Below are positions 1 to 4,830 of a stretch of DNA of 6,226 nt, piece after piece (position 1 is the first letter of the stretch; every line of letters begins with the position of its first letter). The translations under genes were made by a program, and so were the position numbers. The notes beneath the pieces are model-generated. The model saw nothing but the letters and a program-made list of their open reading frames with translations, was not told where the DNA came from and ran no database searches. The stretch is from JBEKOF01 sp050015895. Its GTDB lineage: Bacteria > Verrucomicrobiota > Verrucomicrobiia > Limisphaerales > Palsa-1400. The stretch lies in the NCBI GenBank assembly GCA_050015895.1, contig JBEKAN010000291.1, positions 1-6,226 on the forward strand. The letters are read 5' to 3'.

Positions 1-715
1 AAGCGTAGCCGGAAACGACATGCGCTGGAGTCGGTGTTTGGCCTGGCGGGTGCCTTTTGTCTTTCGGGCCAAGGGGCGGGCAATGGGGAAATTCCCCGGG
101 CAAAGGGGATTTCTGACCTTGGGTTGTGGGGTTTCCTTTCCGCCCCACTCGCGCGCGCAGAAACCGTTCGATTGCCCCAACCACAGAAATGCGGGCCAAC
201 ATCCTGACGGAACCCGCCTCCGTTGCGCGCGAGTGGAAGCGTCCCCGCGCCGGAGCCTGGCGTCCGACTGCCCCAGACGGCGCGCGGGCTGGCCGGAGGG
301 CTGCGGGGCGGCCAGAGCGACGGCGGAACGCGCGCAGCCGCCAACATACTAACGCAAACACCGTCCAGCACTTCCGCGCGCCTGACATTCGCTCGCGCTC
401 GCTGGCGTTCGCTTTCCCTTGGCGTTCGAATGCGCCACAAAACGAGCGAATTTGCTTTTCTGGGCTTATCGGGCCAACTGATTATCTCCGTTCGTTGTGA
501 ATTGGCGTATAGGCTCTCCCCGCGATTTTTGCCAGCCTTCGAAATCTTCCGTGCGATTTTCGTCACCCCGATTTTGCTCATTTGTGGGATGGGTCCATTT
601 CTTTGTTCCAGTCTGGATCGTTTATGTTGCAAGTTGTTGCCCTGTCGTGAGTTGTGTCAATCAATCCTTTTGGTTCTCCATCTGAGTTTAGGTTCTCCTT
701 GAACTCGTTTGCCTT
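1..715. other. Gene-poor spacer with small inverted repeats
   Basis: I see no convincing gene here. The open frames on the + strand overlap each other in different frames, have biased compositions (Arg, Pro, Ala and Ser rich), lack a Shine-Dalgarno and resemble no family I know. The - strand has no long frame. The first 350 bases are very GC-rich and the stretch from about 430 to 710 is clearly richer in T. Small structures present are a palindrome GGGGAAATTCCCC at 85-97 that can also fold with GGGGATTT at 105-112, and a nested inverted repeat at 387-451. The region may be the decayed flank of a gene lying to the left of the window. Confidence 0.5.
387..451. repeat. Nested inverted repeat (possible cruciform)
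   Basis: ATTCGCTCG (387-395) is the exact reverse complement of CGAGCGAAT (443-451). Between them lies an inner hairpin, TGGCG (420-424) with CGCCA (433-437), whose loop contains TTCGAA. The sequence TGGCGTTCG also occurs twice in direct orientation (402-410 and 420-428). No gene is adjacent, so a role as terminator or operator cannot be assigned. The arms are short enough that chance in a GC-rich spacer is possible. Confidence 0.4.
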
Positions 716-719
716 GACG

Positions 720-782
720 GGTCGCGGATGTCCCCTCTGCGTCTATTCACAGGCCGCCGATAGGCAGCTACCCCAGTGAATG
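720..782. repeat. 63-bp dispersed repeat, copy A
   Basis: First of three copies of a 63-bp unit. It starts GGTCGCGGATGT and ends CCCCAGTGAATG. By eye it matches copy B (1011-1073) at about 46 of 63 positions with no gap, including an identical first 12 bases and the block TCACAGGCCG. Its right half has complementary ends, ATTCAC (745-750) and GTGAAT (776-781), enclosing an imperfect GCC-rich hairpin with a GATA loop. On the - strand it is open and reads SFTGVAAYRRPV, then further Arg-rich codons ending IRDPS. I know of no family name for it. Confidence 0.75.
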
Positions 783-1168
783 ATCCATTGCAATTGGAAT
801 CGGAATCAACACGGGAAGAGCCATCAGAATACCGGCTGGCGGCGGAGCGGTTCATGGAATTTTCAGACCAGCGGGGCATGTTCATCATGGGCTACCGGAA
901 AAACCGGATGCTGGCTTATGAGGCGACATTACTTGCGATGGGGAAATTCCACATTTTAAGTTTGACAACCACGACGCAACTTGCGCAGCGATATGTGGTG
1001 ACGCAGCTCAGGTCGCGGATGTTCGCGGTGTGGCTGCTCACAGGCCGGCAACAGGCGTCATCACCAGTCAATGCCCCTTCTCCTGTGCTTGGCCTTCTTT
1101 GCCGGATTGCCGACCTTCCCGATGGCTCTGCTCACATGCCGGCGATAAGCCCCACCACCAATGAATGA
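776..1168 (+). CDS. Doubtful small hypothetical protein framed by 63-bp repeats
   Basis: A 130-residue open frame that starts with GTG at 776, inside repeat copy A, and ends inside copy C. I do not recognise it. The first 80 residues or so look protein-like: an acidic, Ser/Glu-rich start, then a mixed basic and hydrophobic segment around FMEFSDQRGMFIMGYRKNRM. The last 45 residues run over repeat copies B and C and look like translated non-coding DNA. There is no Shine-Dalgarno. An alternative start is the ATG at 781, but that lies in another frame. This may be a decayed gene, a short gene whose true end was lost, or a chance frame. I include it with low confidence because its first part has more natural composition than the other frames of this region. 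Confidence 0.25.
   Translation: MNDPLQLESESTREEPSEYRLAAERFMEFSDQRGMFIMGYRKNRMLAYEATLLAMGKFHILSLTTTTQLAQRYVVTQLRSRMFAVWLLTGRQQASSPVNAPSPVLGLLCRIADLPDGSAHMPAISPTTNE
1011..1073. repeat. 63-bp dispersed repeat, copy B
   Basis: Second copy of the 63-bp unit, 291 bp after copy A. It begins with the same GGTCGCGGATGT and carries CTCACAGGCCGGC and CACCAGTCAATG. The terminal complementarity seen in copy A is weakened by a G-to-C change (AGTCAATG in place of AGTGAATG). Its - strand frame is open across the whole unit and corresponds codon for codon to copy A. Confidence 0.75.
1105..1167. repeat. 63-bp dispersed repeat, copy C (diverged)
   Basis: Third copy, 94 bp after copy B. The left half is strongly diverged. 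The right 36 bases (1132-1167) match copy A at about 27 positions without gaps, with TCACATGCCGGCGATAAGC and a final ATGAATG. The - strand reading frame is again open in register with the other copies and gives SFIGGGAYRRHV. Confidence 0.65.
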
Positions 1169-1430
1169 GTCGCTGGCTTTCGCACTCGTTTTGGTCTCAT
1201 TTGAAGCCCCATTTCCGCAGCCATTCCCGCCTGATTTCCCCGCTGTCCGATTCTTGGGACTGTGGTATAGTATTGACACTGCCTCATGTCGTTCGGCCTC
1301 TCTTCTTTGCTTTTGGAATTGTCACAAGTCTTTGTCCTCCAGATACTTATGCCACATTCACCCTTTGCCATTTCTCCTCTTCAAAGGAATCTCTTAAACG
1401 GTGTGTTGTTTTGTTAGCCACATGGATAGC

Positions 1431-1456
1431 GGTCTGCGACTATGCGACCAATTTTT
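1431..1456 (+). terminator. Weak intrinsic-terminator-like hairpin
   Basis: GGTC, a bulged T and GC pair with GC and GACC around the loop GACTAT (1431-1449), followed by AA and five T residues (1452-1456). The stem is only six base pairs, so this is a weak candidate. It would insulate the tandem small genes from transcription coming from the repeat region. Confidence 0.3.
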
Positions 1457-1520
1457 GAAAAAACTCACAATCCGTTGATTTCTTGCCTGGTTTCCACCCC
1501 TCCGCCTTCCGGCCCGCCTC

Positions 1521-1561
1521 GCACCCAAAAAATGAATCTTCTAAGCCGGGCTTTTTGGTGC
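1521..1561. other. Stem-loop upstream of the tandem genes
   Basis: GCACC plus AAAAA (1521-1531, one bulged C) pairs with TTTTT plus GGTGC (1552-1561), giving a ten-base-pair stem. The loop contains the small palindrome AAGCCGGGCTT. Read on the + strand, the inner palindrome followed by the T-run resembles an intrinsic terminator. Read as a whole it is a stable stem-loop about 65 nt before the first start codon at 1627. A 5' leader structure or a terminator are both possible. Confidence 0.35.
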
Positions 1562-1626
1562 TAGTTAGTGGACTGGCGTGCATGCTGCATGAGACCGCGT
1601 TTTCAATTTGGGAGTAGTAATTTCAA

Positions 1627-2127
1627 ATGTGCCCTATGAACACACGCAAACGACCTGCTGAAACAAGTACGCCTCGCCCAAAGGCGCAAAGACTCCGGGC
1701 CACCGTCTGGCGCTGGTCCGTTGAACTCCACAAAAAGTATGACACCCTCGCCCGCCGACTGCGCCTCGTCGGCATAGACGTTGGACGCAAGACCGTTGTT
1801 TCCGCCGCAGATGTGTTTCGCGCGCTCAATCTTCCTCTGGAGGCCGCCAGAACCCGTGAGTCAACTGCTCGTGCATCTCTGCTGGAGGCCAAAGTGAAGG
1901 CGCGCAAAGCCGATATGGCTCCTGTATCAGATCTGGAAAGCAGCCTGCTCAACACCTTGATTCCGTGCCGTCGTCGGTTCTTGGCGCTGCCTTCGGAAGC
2001 CGCGATCAAGTGCAATCCGACCGACCCGGAGCACGCCCGCCTGGCCCTGGAAGAATGGCTTGAAATGGTCCTGCCGCTCCTTCACGAGGATAATGCCAAG
2101 GTGCCTCCTCGGCCTTCCCCACACTAA
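1627..2127 (+). CDS. Small Nu1-like (terminase small subunit-like) protein, copy 1
   Basis: A 166-residue protein and a clear paralogue of the next gene. Residues 1-22 form a basic, Pro/Arg-rich tail absent from copy 2. Then come a probable DNA-binding segment (WSVELHKKYDTLARRLRLVG, ending near SAADVFRAL), a charged helical stretch with RESTARASLLEAK, and a C-terminal helical part with FLALPSEA, CNPTDPEHAR and ALEEWLE. A small winged-helix-like N-terminus, a central helix and an 'LxLPS' segment recall the Nu1 type of phage terminase small subunit. That similarity is from memory of the family, not a search. No large terminase subunit or other phage gene is nearby, so DNA packaging is unlikely and a regulatory or DNA-binding role is inference. 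The ATG at 1627 is preceded by GGGAG at 1610-1614, 12 nt away. ATG 1636 is the alternative start. Confidence 0.75.
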   Translation: MCPMNTRKRPAETSTPRPKAQRLRATVWRWSVELHKKYDTLARRLRLVGIDVGRKTVVSAADVFRALNLPLEAARTRESTARASLLEAKVKARKADMAPVSDLESSLLNTLIPCRRRFLALPSEAAIKCNPTDPEHARLALEEWLEMVLPLLHEDNAKVPPRPSPH

Positions 2128-2175
2128 TGCCGCCCTTCCCTGTGACTCTCCAGCGTCCATCTCTATCCACCCGGC

Positions 2176-2625
2176 ATGAAACTCGAAGCCACACTGCATG
2201 GTTGGTCCGTTGAATTGGGGGAACCGCCGGAAAGCCTCGCCCGGCGCCTGCGCTTGGCCGGCGTGAAGTTTGAGCGCGGCGTAAACGTTTCCGCCTTTGA
2301 CATGTTTCGCGCATTGAGCGGCGGTTTGCGTGAGGCACAGGCCCGTGAGGCTAATGCCCGCGCGGAGTTGCTGGAGTCCCTGATCGAGGAGCGAAAGGGG
2401 GTGGTTCTTCCCCACGCTGAAGTGCAAACGATTATGCGCAATGTTCTTTTGCCCATTCGGCAGCACTTTTTGTCTCTGCCAAGTTTCGCCGGGCACCTCT
2501 GCAACCCATCGGACCCTGAACTTGCTCGGAAAGCCTTGCAGGAATGGGTTGAAACTTCCATGGCCATTGTCCGCGAGGAAAGCCAGAAATTGTCTGAACA
2601 CGCAAAACGCACCCCAAGCAAATGA
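2176..2625 (+). CDS. Small Nu1-like (terminase small subunit-like) protein, copy 2
   Basis: A 149-residue paralogue of the preceding gene, 48 nt downstream on the same strand. Aligned without gaps over about 134 residues, roughly 60 positions are identical by eye. Conserved blocks are WSVEL, LARRLRL, VSA-D-FRAL, ARA-LLE, FL-LPS, CNP-DPE and AL-EW-E. It starts directly at the N-terminal domain (MKLEATLHGWSVEL) and has a short basic C-terminal tail. The central helix (REANARAELLES) and the following GVVLPHAEV are the part most like Nu1-type proteins, where a helix is followed by a G-x-L-P/I-x-x-E-V element. No Shine-Dalgarno precedes the ATG, so translation may be coupled to copy 1. The strong conservation of motif residues after such divergence implies that both copies were kept as proteins. 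The function is unknown. Confidence 0.8.
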   Translation: MKLEATLHGWSVELGEPPESLARRLRLAGVKFERGVNVSAFDMFRALSGGLREAQAREANARAELLESLIEERKGVVLPHAEVQTIMRNVLLPIRQHFLSLPSFAGHLCNPSDPELARKALQEWVETSMAIVREESQKLSEHAKRTPSK

Positions 2626-2739
2626 CAAGGTATGAGCCTGCGACACCAGCATTTCGCTCTCCCTTCACGGTCCCCCTTGTTTCTTCCTGGTGCCTGAGTC
2701 TGCCCCCTTCACTTGCCTCCCGCCGATCATCCCGTACTC

Positions 2740-2982
2740 TCACGCTCGGCTGAGGAATCTCCTTCTTCTTGGCTCTGCAACAATGGCGACCCGCCGCCGC
2801 TCCAGCCAGTCATCAATGTCGGACTTCCTGTAGCGAATCACTTTGGACGTGATCCGTATGTGGGGCAGCCCGCGCGTCTGCCGCCACAAGCGCACGGTCC
2901 GCGGCTTGACCGCCAGAAAGCTCGCCGCCTTCTCCTCTGTCCACAGTTCCGCCGATTGAAAATCGTTGTTCATGGCCGCCAT
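2740..2982 (-). CDS. Excisionase/MerR-like helix-turn-helix protein (HTH_17 type)
   Basis: A protein of 80 residues from the ATG at 2982. Its core, from ELWTEEKAASFLAVKPRTVR through RYRKSDIDDWLERR, is the standard single-domain winged helix found in phage excisionases and small MerR-like regulators: 'W-T-x-E-E-A-A-x-F-L' first helix, 'R-T-V-R-x-W' recognition helix, a short wing 'I-R-I-T-S-K-V-I-R-Y', and the closing 'D-I-D-x-W'. The tail is basic (EPRRRRFLSRA). Other possible starts are ATG 2973 and GTG 3033; none has a clear Shine-Dalgarno, and the domain itself does not decide between them. It lies about 190 nt downstream of tRNA-Lys on the same strand, the usual side for an integrated island, but no integrase gene is in the window. 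It may equally be an orphan regulator of a neighbour. Confidence 0.8.
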   Translation of the reverse strand: MAAMNNDFQSAELWTEEKAASFLAVKPRTVRLWRQTRGLPHIRITSKVIRYRKSDIDDWLERRRVAIVAEPRRRRFLSRA

Positions 2983-3136
2983 GATGTTGCCGGGCTTCGT
3001 CCCGCCGCAAATGCGTTCTCTGGAAGCGTTCACCCTGATGTTTCACCGATCTCCAGATTTGCTAAATTTGCTACAATATGCCATTTTCCATCCCATTGGG
3101 CAGAATTGAACCGGATTGCCGAAAACCTGATTTTCA

Positions 3137-3166
3137 CCCCGTTTTACGAGGTAAAACCGGGTTTTT
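3137..3166 (+). terminator. Hairpin with T-run beside tRNA-Lys
   Basis: CCC-C-GTTTTAC (3137-3147) pairs with GTAAAAC-C-GGG (3151-3161) around the loop GAG, with a single C-C mismatch, and is followed by TTTTT (3162-3166). This is a good intrinsic-terminator shape on the + strand, yet no + strand gene lies just upstream. On the - strand the same hairpin begins 10 nt past the end of tRNA-Lys but lacks a T-run after it (TGAAAATC follows). It may end tRNA transcription weakly, protect the tRNA from antisense transcription, or both. Confidence 0.55.
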
Positions 3167-3170
3167 AGAG

Positions 3171-3246
3171 TGGTGGGTTGGCAGGGACTCGAACCCTGGA
3201 CCAATGCCTTAAAAGGGCACTGCTCTACCAACTGAGCTACCAACCC
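3171..3246 (-). tRNA. tRNA-Lys (anticodon UUU)
   Basis: A complete cloverleaf on the - strand, 76 nt with an encoded CCA end. Acceptor stem GGGTTGG pairs with CCAACCC, discriminator A, then CCA. The D arm is GCTC-AGTTGGTA-GAGC. The anticodon stem is GTGCC/GGCAT with loop CTTTTAA, giving anticodon TTT (lysine). The variable loop is TGGTC and the T arm is CAGGG-TTCGAGT-CCCTG. All stems pair, with only one G-T pair in the anticodon stem. It stands alone in this window. Its 3' end faces the helix-turn-helix gene at 2740-2982, so it is a plausible integration target. I found no second copy of its 3' end in the window. Confidence 0.97.
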
Positions 3247-3335
3247 ACCCCAACTGGAGCCGCGCAAACTAACGACCTTTTGCCCCCCGCGCAAGCCGTT
3301 TTTTCCCGGCATTCGGGTTCCGCGCGCATCTTGCA

Positions 3336-3424
3336 ACCACCACCAGGCACTTTGCCAATTCCCTCGCCCCGCGTAGCGGGGAGAGGGCCAGGGAGAGGGG
3401 CTCGTTCAGTCCAGTGGTGGTGGT
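3336..3424. repeat. Structured dispersed repeat (LALSP type)
   Basis: At the centre is a strong hairpin: CCCTC-G-CCCCGC (3361-3372), loop GTA, GCGGGG-A-GAGGG (3376-3387). Next to it lies GCCAGGGAGAGGGGCTCGTT (3387-3406). One - strand frame across it reads EPLSLALSPLRG, which is the familiar translation of a dispersed GC-rich palindromic repeat found between genes in many high-GC and PVC-group genomes. An outer inverted repeat, ACCACCACCA (3336-3345) with TGGTGGTGGT (3415-3424), encloses the whole. It sits between tRNA-Lys and the DUF3300 gene. Confidence 0.7.
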
Positions 3425-3455
3425 GGGAAGATGCGCCCTCGGGTTCCATCCGGAC

Positions 3456-3473
3456 ATGGGGTGTTCACCCCAT
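3456..3473. promoter_or_regulatory. Perfect-arm palindrome upstream of the DUF3300 gene
   Basis: ATGGGGTG and CACCCCAT are exact 8-base inverted arms around TT, 120 nt before the chosen start of the DUF3300 gene. It could be an operator for a dimeric regulator, a short hairpin, or part of the same dispersed repeat as 3336-3424. The sequence does not decide between these. Confidence 0.35.
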
Positions 3474-3592
3474 TGCGGGAACGCCGCCTTGCTCGTATTC
3501 TCTCCCCAGCGCGCCGGTTGCCGACACAGGCGGAAACATCTTGTTCCATCGGTGCGATGAATAATTCGTATCCTTGTGCCGTCCATTCTTTT

Positions 3593-4810
3593 ATGATGAG
3601 ACTAAGGCTGATCTGTCAAGCAGCGCTGGTTCTTCTCCTCTGCGCCGCGGTTCCGGCGCGCGCCCAGGACATGACCGCCGCGTCCCAGCCGGTGGCGGCG
3701 CTTCTGCCGCCCCAGTCGCTGGACCAGTTGCTCAAGCCCATCGCCCTCTATCCTGATCCCTTGCTGGCCGAGATTTTCACCGCCTCCACACTGCCCTCCC
3801 AAATTGTCCTGGCCGACCGTTACGTCACCCAGGGCGGCGACGTCAACGCCGCCGACCAGCAGCCGTGGGACCCCAGCATCCAGGGCCTGGCGCATTATCC
3901 CACCGTCCTCAAGTGGCTGGACGACAACCTGGCCTGGACCACCGAGGTCGGCGCGGCTTTTCTCGACCAGCAACAGGATGTCATGGATTCTATCCAGCGC
4001 CTCCGCGCCGAGGCCCAGGCGGAGGGAAATTTGCCGCCGAGCACTCCCCAGGAAAACGTCGTCGCCGACAATGGAACCATCGAAATCGAGCCCGCCAACC
4101 CCGATGTCATTTACGTCCCCAGTTATCCGTGGGACACCATCTATGACGACCCTGGAATTTATTGCACGTTCGGAGTCGGCTTCCCCGTCGGCCTCTGGCT
4201 CGGATACGACTGGGACTGGCGCAATCACCACATCATCGCCTGGGGGCCGGGCCATCTGCGGCCGGGCGATTGGTGGCGGCGTCCGCCGGCTGGTCGCCTG
4301 GCGCCGCGCGGCGTTCCGCTCTGGCAACCGTCGCCGCGCCTCTCCCCCGGCGCGTCACGCGGCGCGGATCGCGGATTCGGCGACACATTTCGTCCCTCCC
4401 TCCGCGTCACCGCCCCGTCCACTCCCGCTCCGATGGAAGGCCTCCGGCCGGGGCCTGCCCCGCGCGAAAACCCACCGGCGATCGGGTCCCGTCCCCCAAC
4501 TGAGTCTAGGCCGCCGGTTGAGTCCCGGCCTCCTGTCGAAACCCGGCCCCCCGTCGAGTCTCGCCCTCCTGTGGAAACTCGGCCTCCGGTGGAAACCCGG
4601 CCGCCCGTCGAGACGCGCCCCTCGCCCGCGCCTCGTGCGTCATCCAGCGTCAGCGCGTTTGGCGGCCCGGATAGCTCATCCGAGGCCCACGCCTCCAGCG
4701 CCCGTGGCATTGAAAGTCGCGGCTCCATTTCAGCACCCTCGGCTCCGTCCGCCCCGTCAGGATTCTCAGGATCGTCCGGCGCCTCGGCCGGTGCCTCTCG
4801 AAGGCGGTGA
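3593..4810 (+). CDS. Exported DUF3300 family protein with RPPVE(S/T) repeats
   Basis: A protein of 405 residues. Residues 1-24 are a signal peptide (MMRLRL, hydrophobic core AALVLLL, cleavage after ARA-24), so it is exported to the periplasm or beyond. The DUF3300 domain spans about 43-185 with the family signatures LLKPIALYPDPLLAEI (46-61), WDPSIQGLAHYPTVLKWLDD (92-111), FLDQQQDVMDSIQRLRA (123-139) and the closing PDVIYVPSYP (170-179). After a Trp/Gly-rich stretch, residues 300-341 are seven 6-residue repeats RPPVE(S/T), followed by a Ser/Ala/Pro-rich tail ending in RRR. No enzymatic role is known for the family. The frame is open upstream to 3431 and ATG 3557 is an alternative start, but 3593 gives the cleanest signal peptide. 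It is followed after 20 nt by the DUF2950 gene, its usual type of neighbour. Confidence 0.9.
   Translation: MMRLRLICQAALVLLLCAAVPARAQDMTAASQPVAALLPPQSLDQLLKPIALYPDPLLAEIFTASTLPSQIVLADRYVTQGGDVNAADQQPWDPSIQGLAHYPTVLKWLDDNLAWTTEVGAAFLDQQQDVMDSIQRLRAEAQAEGNLPPSTPQENVVADNGTIEIEPANPDVIYVPSYPWDTIYDDPGIYCTFGVGFPVGLWLGYDWDWRNHHIIAWGPGHLRPGDWWRRPPAGRLAPRGVPLWQPSPRLSPGASRGADRGFGDTFRPSLRVTAPSTPAPMEGLRPGPAPRENPPAIGSRPPTESRPPVESRPPVETRPPVESRPPVETRPPVETRPPVETRPSPAPRASSSVSAFGGPDSSSEAHASSARGIESRGSISAPSAPSAPSGFSGSSGASAGASRRR
4490..4615 (+). repeat. Seven in-frame 18-bp repeats encoding RPPVE(S/T)
   Basis: A coding repeat in the DUF3300 gene: seven exact-length 18-bp units, translated RPPTES, RPPVES, RPPVET, RPPVES and then three RPPVET. 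The protein sequence is nearly uniform while the codons differ freely (for example AGG, CGG, CGC, CGT and CGA choices for Arg, and GTT, GTC and GTG for Val). This indicates an old repeat held by selection on the protein rather than a very recent slippage expansion. Such Pro-rich repeats usually form stiff extended linkers. Confidence 0.85.
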
Positions 4811-4813
4811 GGG

Positions 4814-4820
4814 AGGAGGT
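4814..4820 (+). promoter_or_regulatory. Strong Shine-Dalgarno of the DUF2950 gene
   Basis: AGGAGGT lies 10 nt before the ATG at 4831 and begins 4 nt after the stop codon of the DUF3300 gene. It decides the start against the in-frame GTG at 4807, which overlaps the previous stop. It is the only textbook ribosome site in the window. Confidence 0.8.
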
Positions 4821-4830
4821 CGTCAGTAAA

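Larger units (their letters stand above)
1168..1626. other. Non-coding spacer before the tandem small genes
   Basis: No gene is supported here. Two short overlapping + strand frames run through it, but their composition (Phe, Leu, Ser, Cys and Pro rich, as expected from pyrimidine-rich DNA) is not protein-like, and neither has a Shine-Dalgarno. The stretch is rich in C and T on the + strand. It contains a weak terminator-like hairpin at 1431-1456 and a longer stem-loop at 1521-1561. It presumably also holds the promoter of the tandem genes that start at 1627, although I cannot point to a good -35/-10 pair. Confidence 0.5.

Noticed and set aside
223..702. 159-residue + strand open frame in the left spacer
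   Set aside because: Low-complexity, Arg/Ser/Cys-rich composition changing abruptly with local GC content, overlapping rival frames, no ribosome site and no recognisable domain.
720..1167. Integron attC array or CRISPR array
   Set aside because: The repeats lack the attC core (GTTRRRY with RYYYAAC), the spacings are 228 and 31 bp, and the copies are too diverged and too few for CRISPR.
1927..2652. Long - strand open frame opposite the tandem Nu1-like genes
   Set aside because: The sense proteins are conserved with each other residue by residue, so the opposite frame is a shadow.
2713..3168. 151-residue + strand frame ending at the terminator near 3166
   Set aside because: Antisense to the helix-turn-helix gene with unnatural composition; its stop next to the terminator seems accidental, although a + strand transcript remains possible.
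3171..3246. Duplicated tRNA 3' end as an att site
   Set aside because: I looked for a second copy of the T-arm and acceptor end in the window and found none.
3431..3592. Upstream extension of the DUF3300 frame
   Set aside because: It would add 54 residues before an evident signal peptide, with no ribosome site; the natural start is at or near 3593.
3602..4327. Long - strand open frame (241 residues) opposite the DUF3300 gene
   Set aside because: It is the antisense shadow of a GC-rich gene whose sense frame has a clear signal peptide and family motifs.
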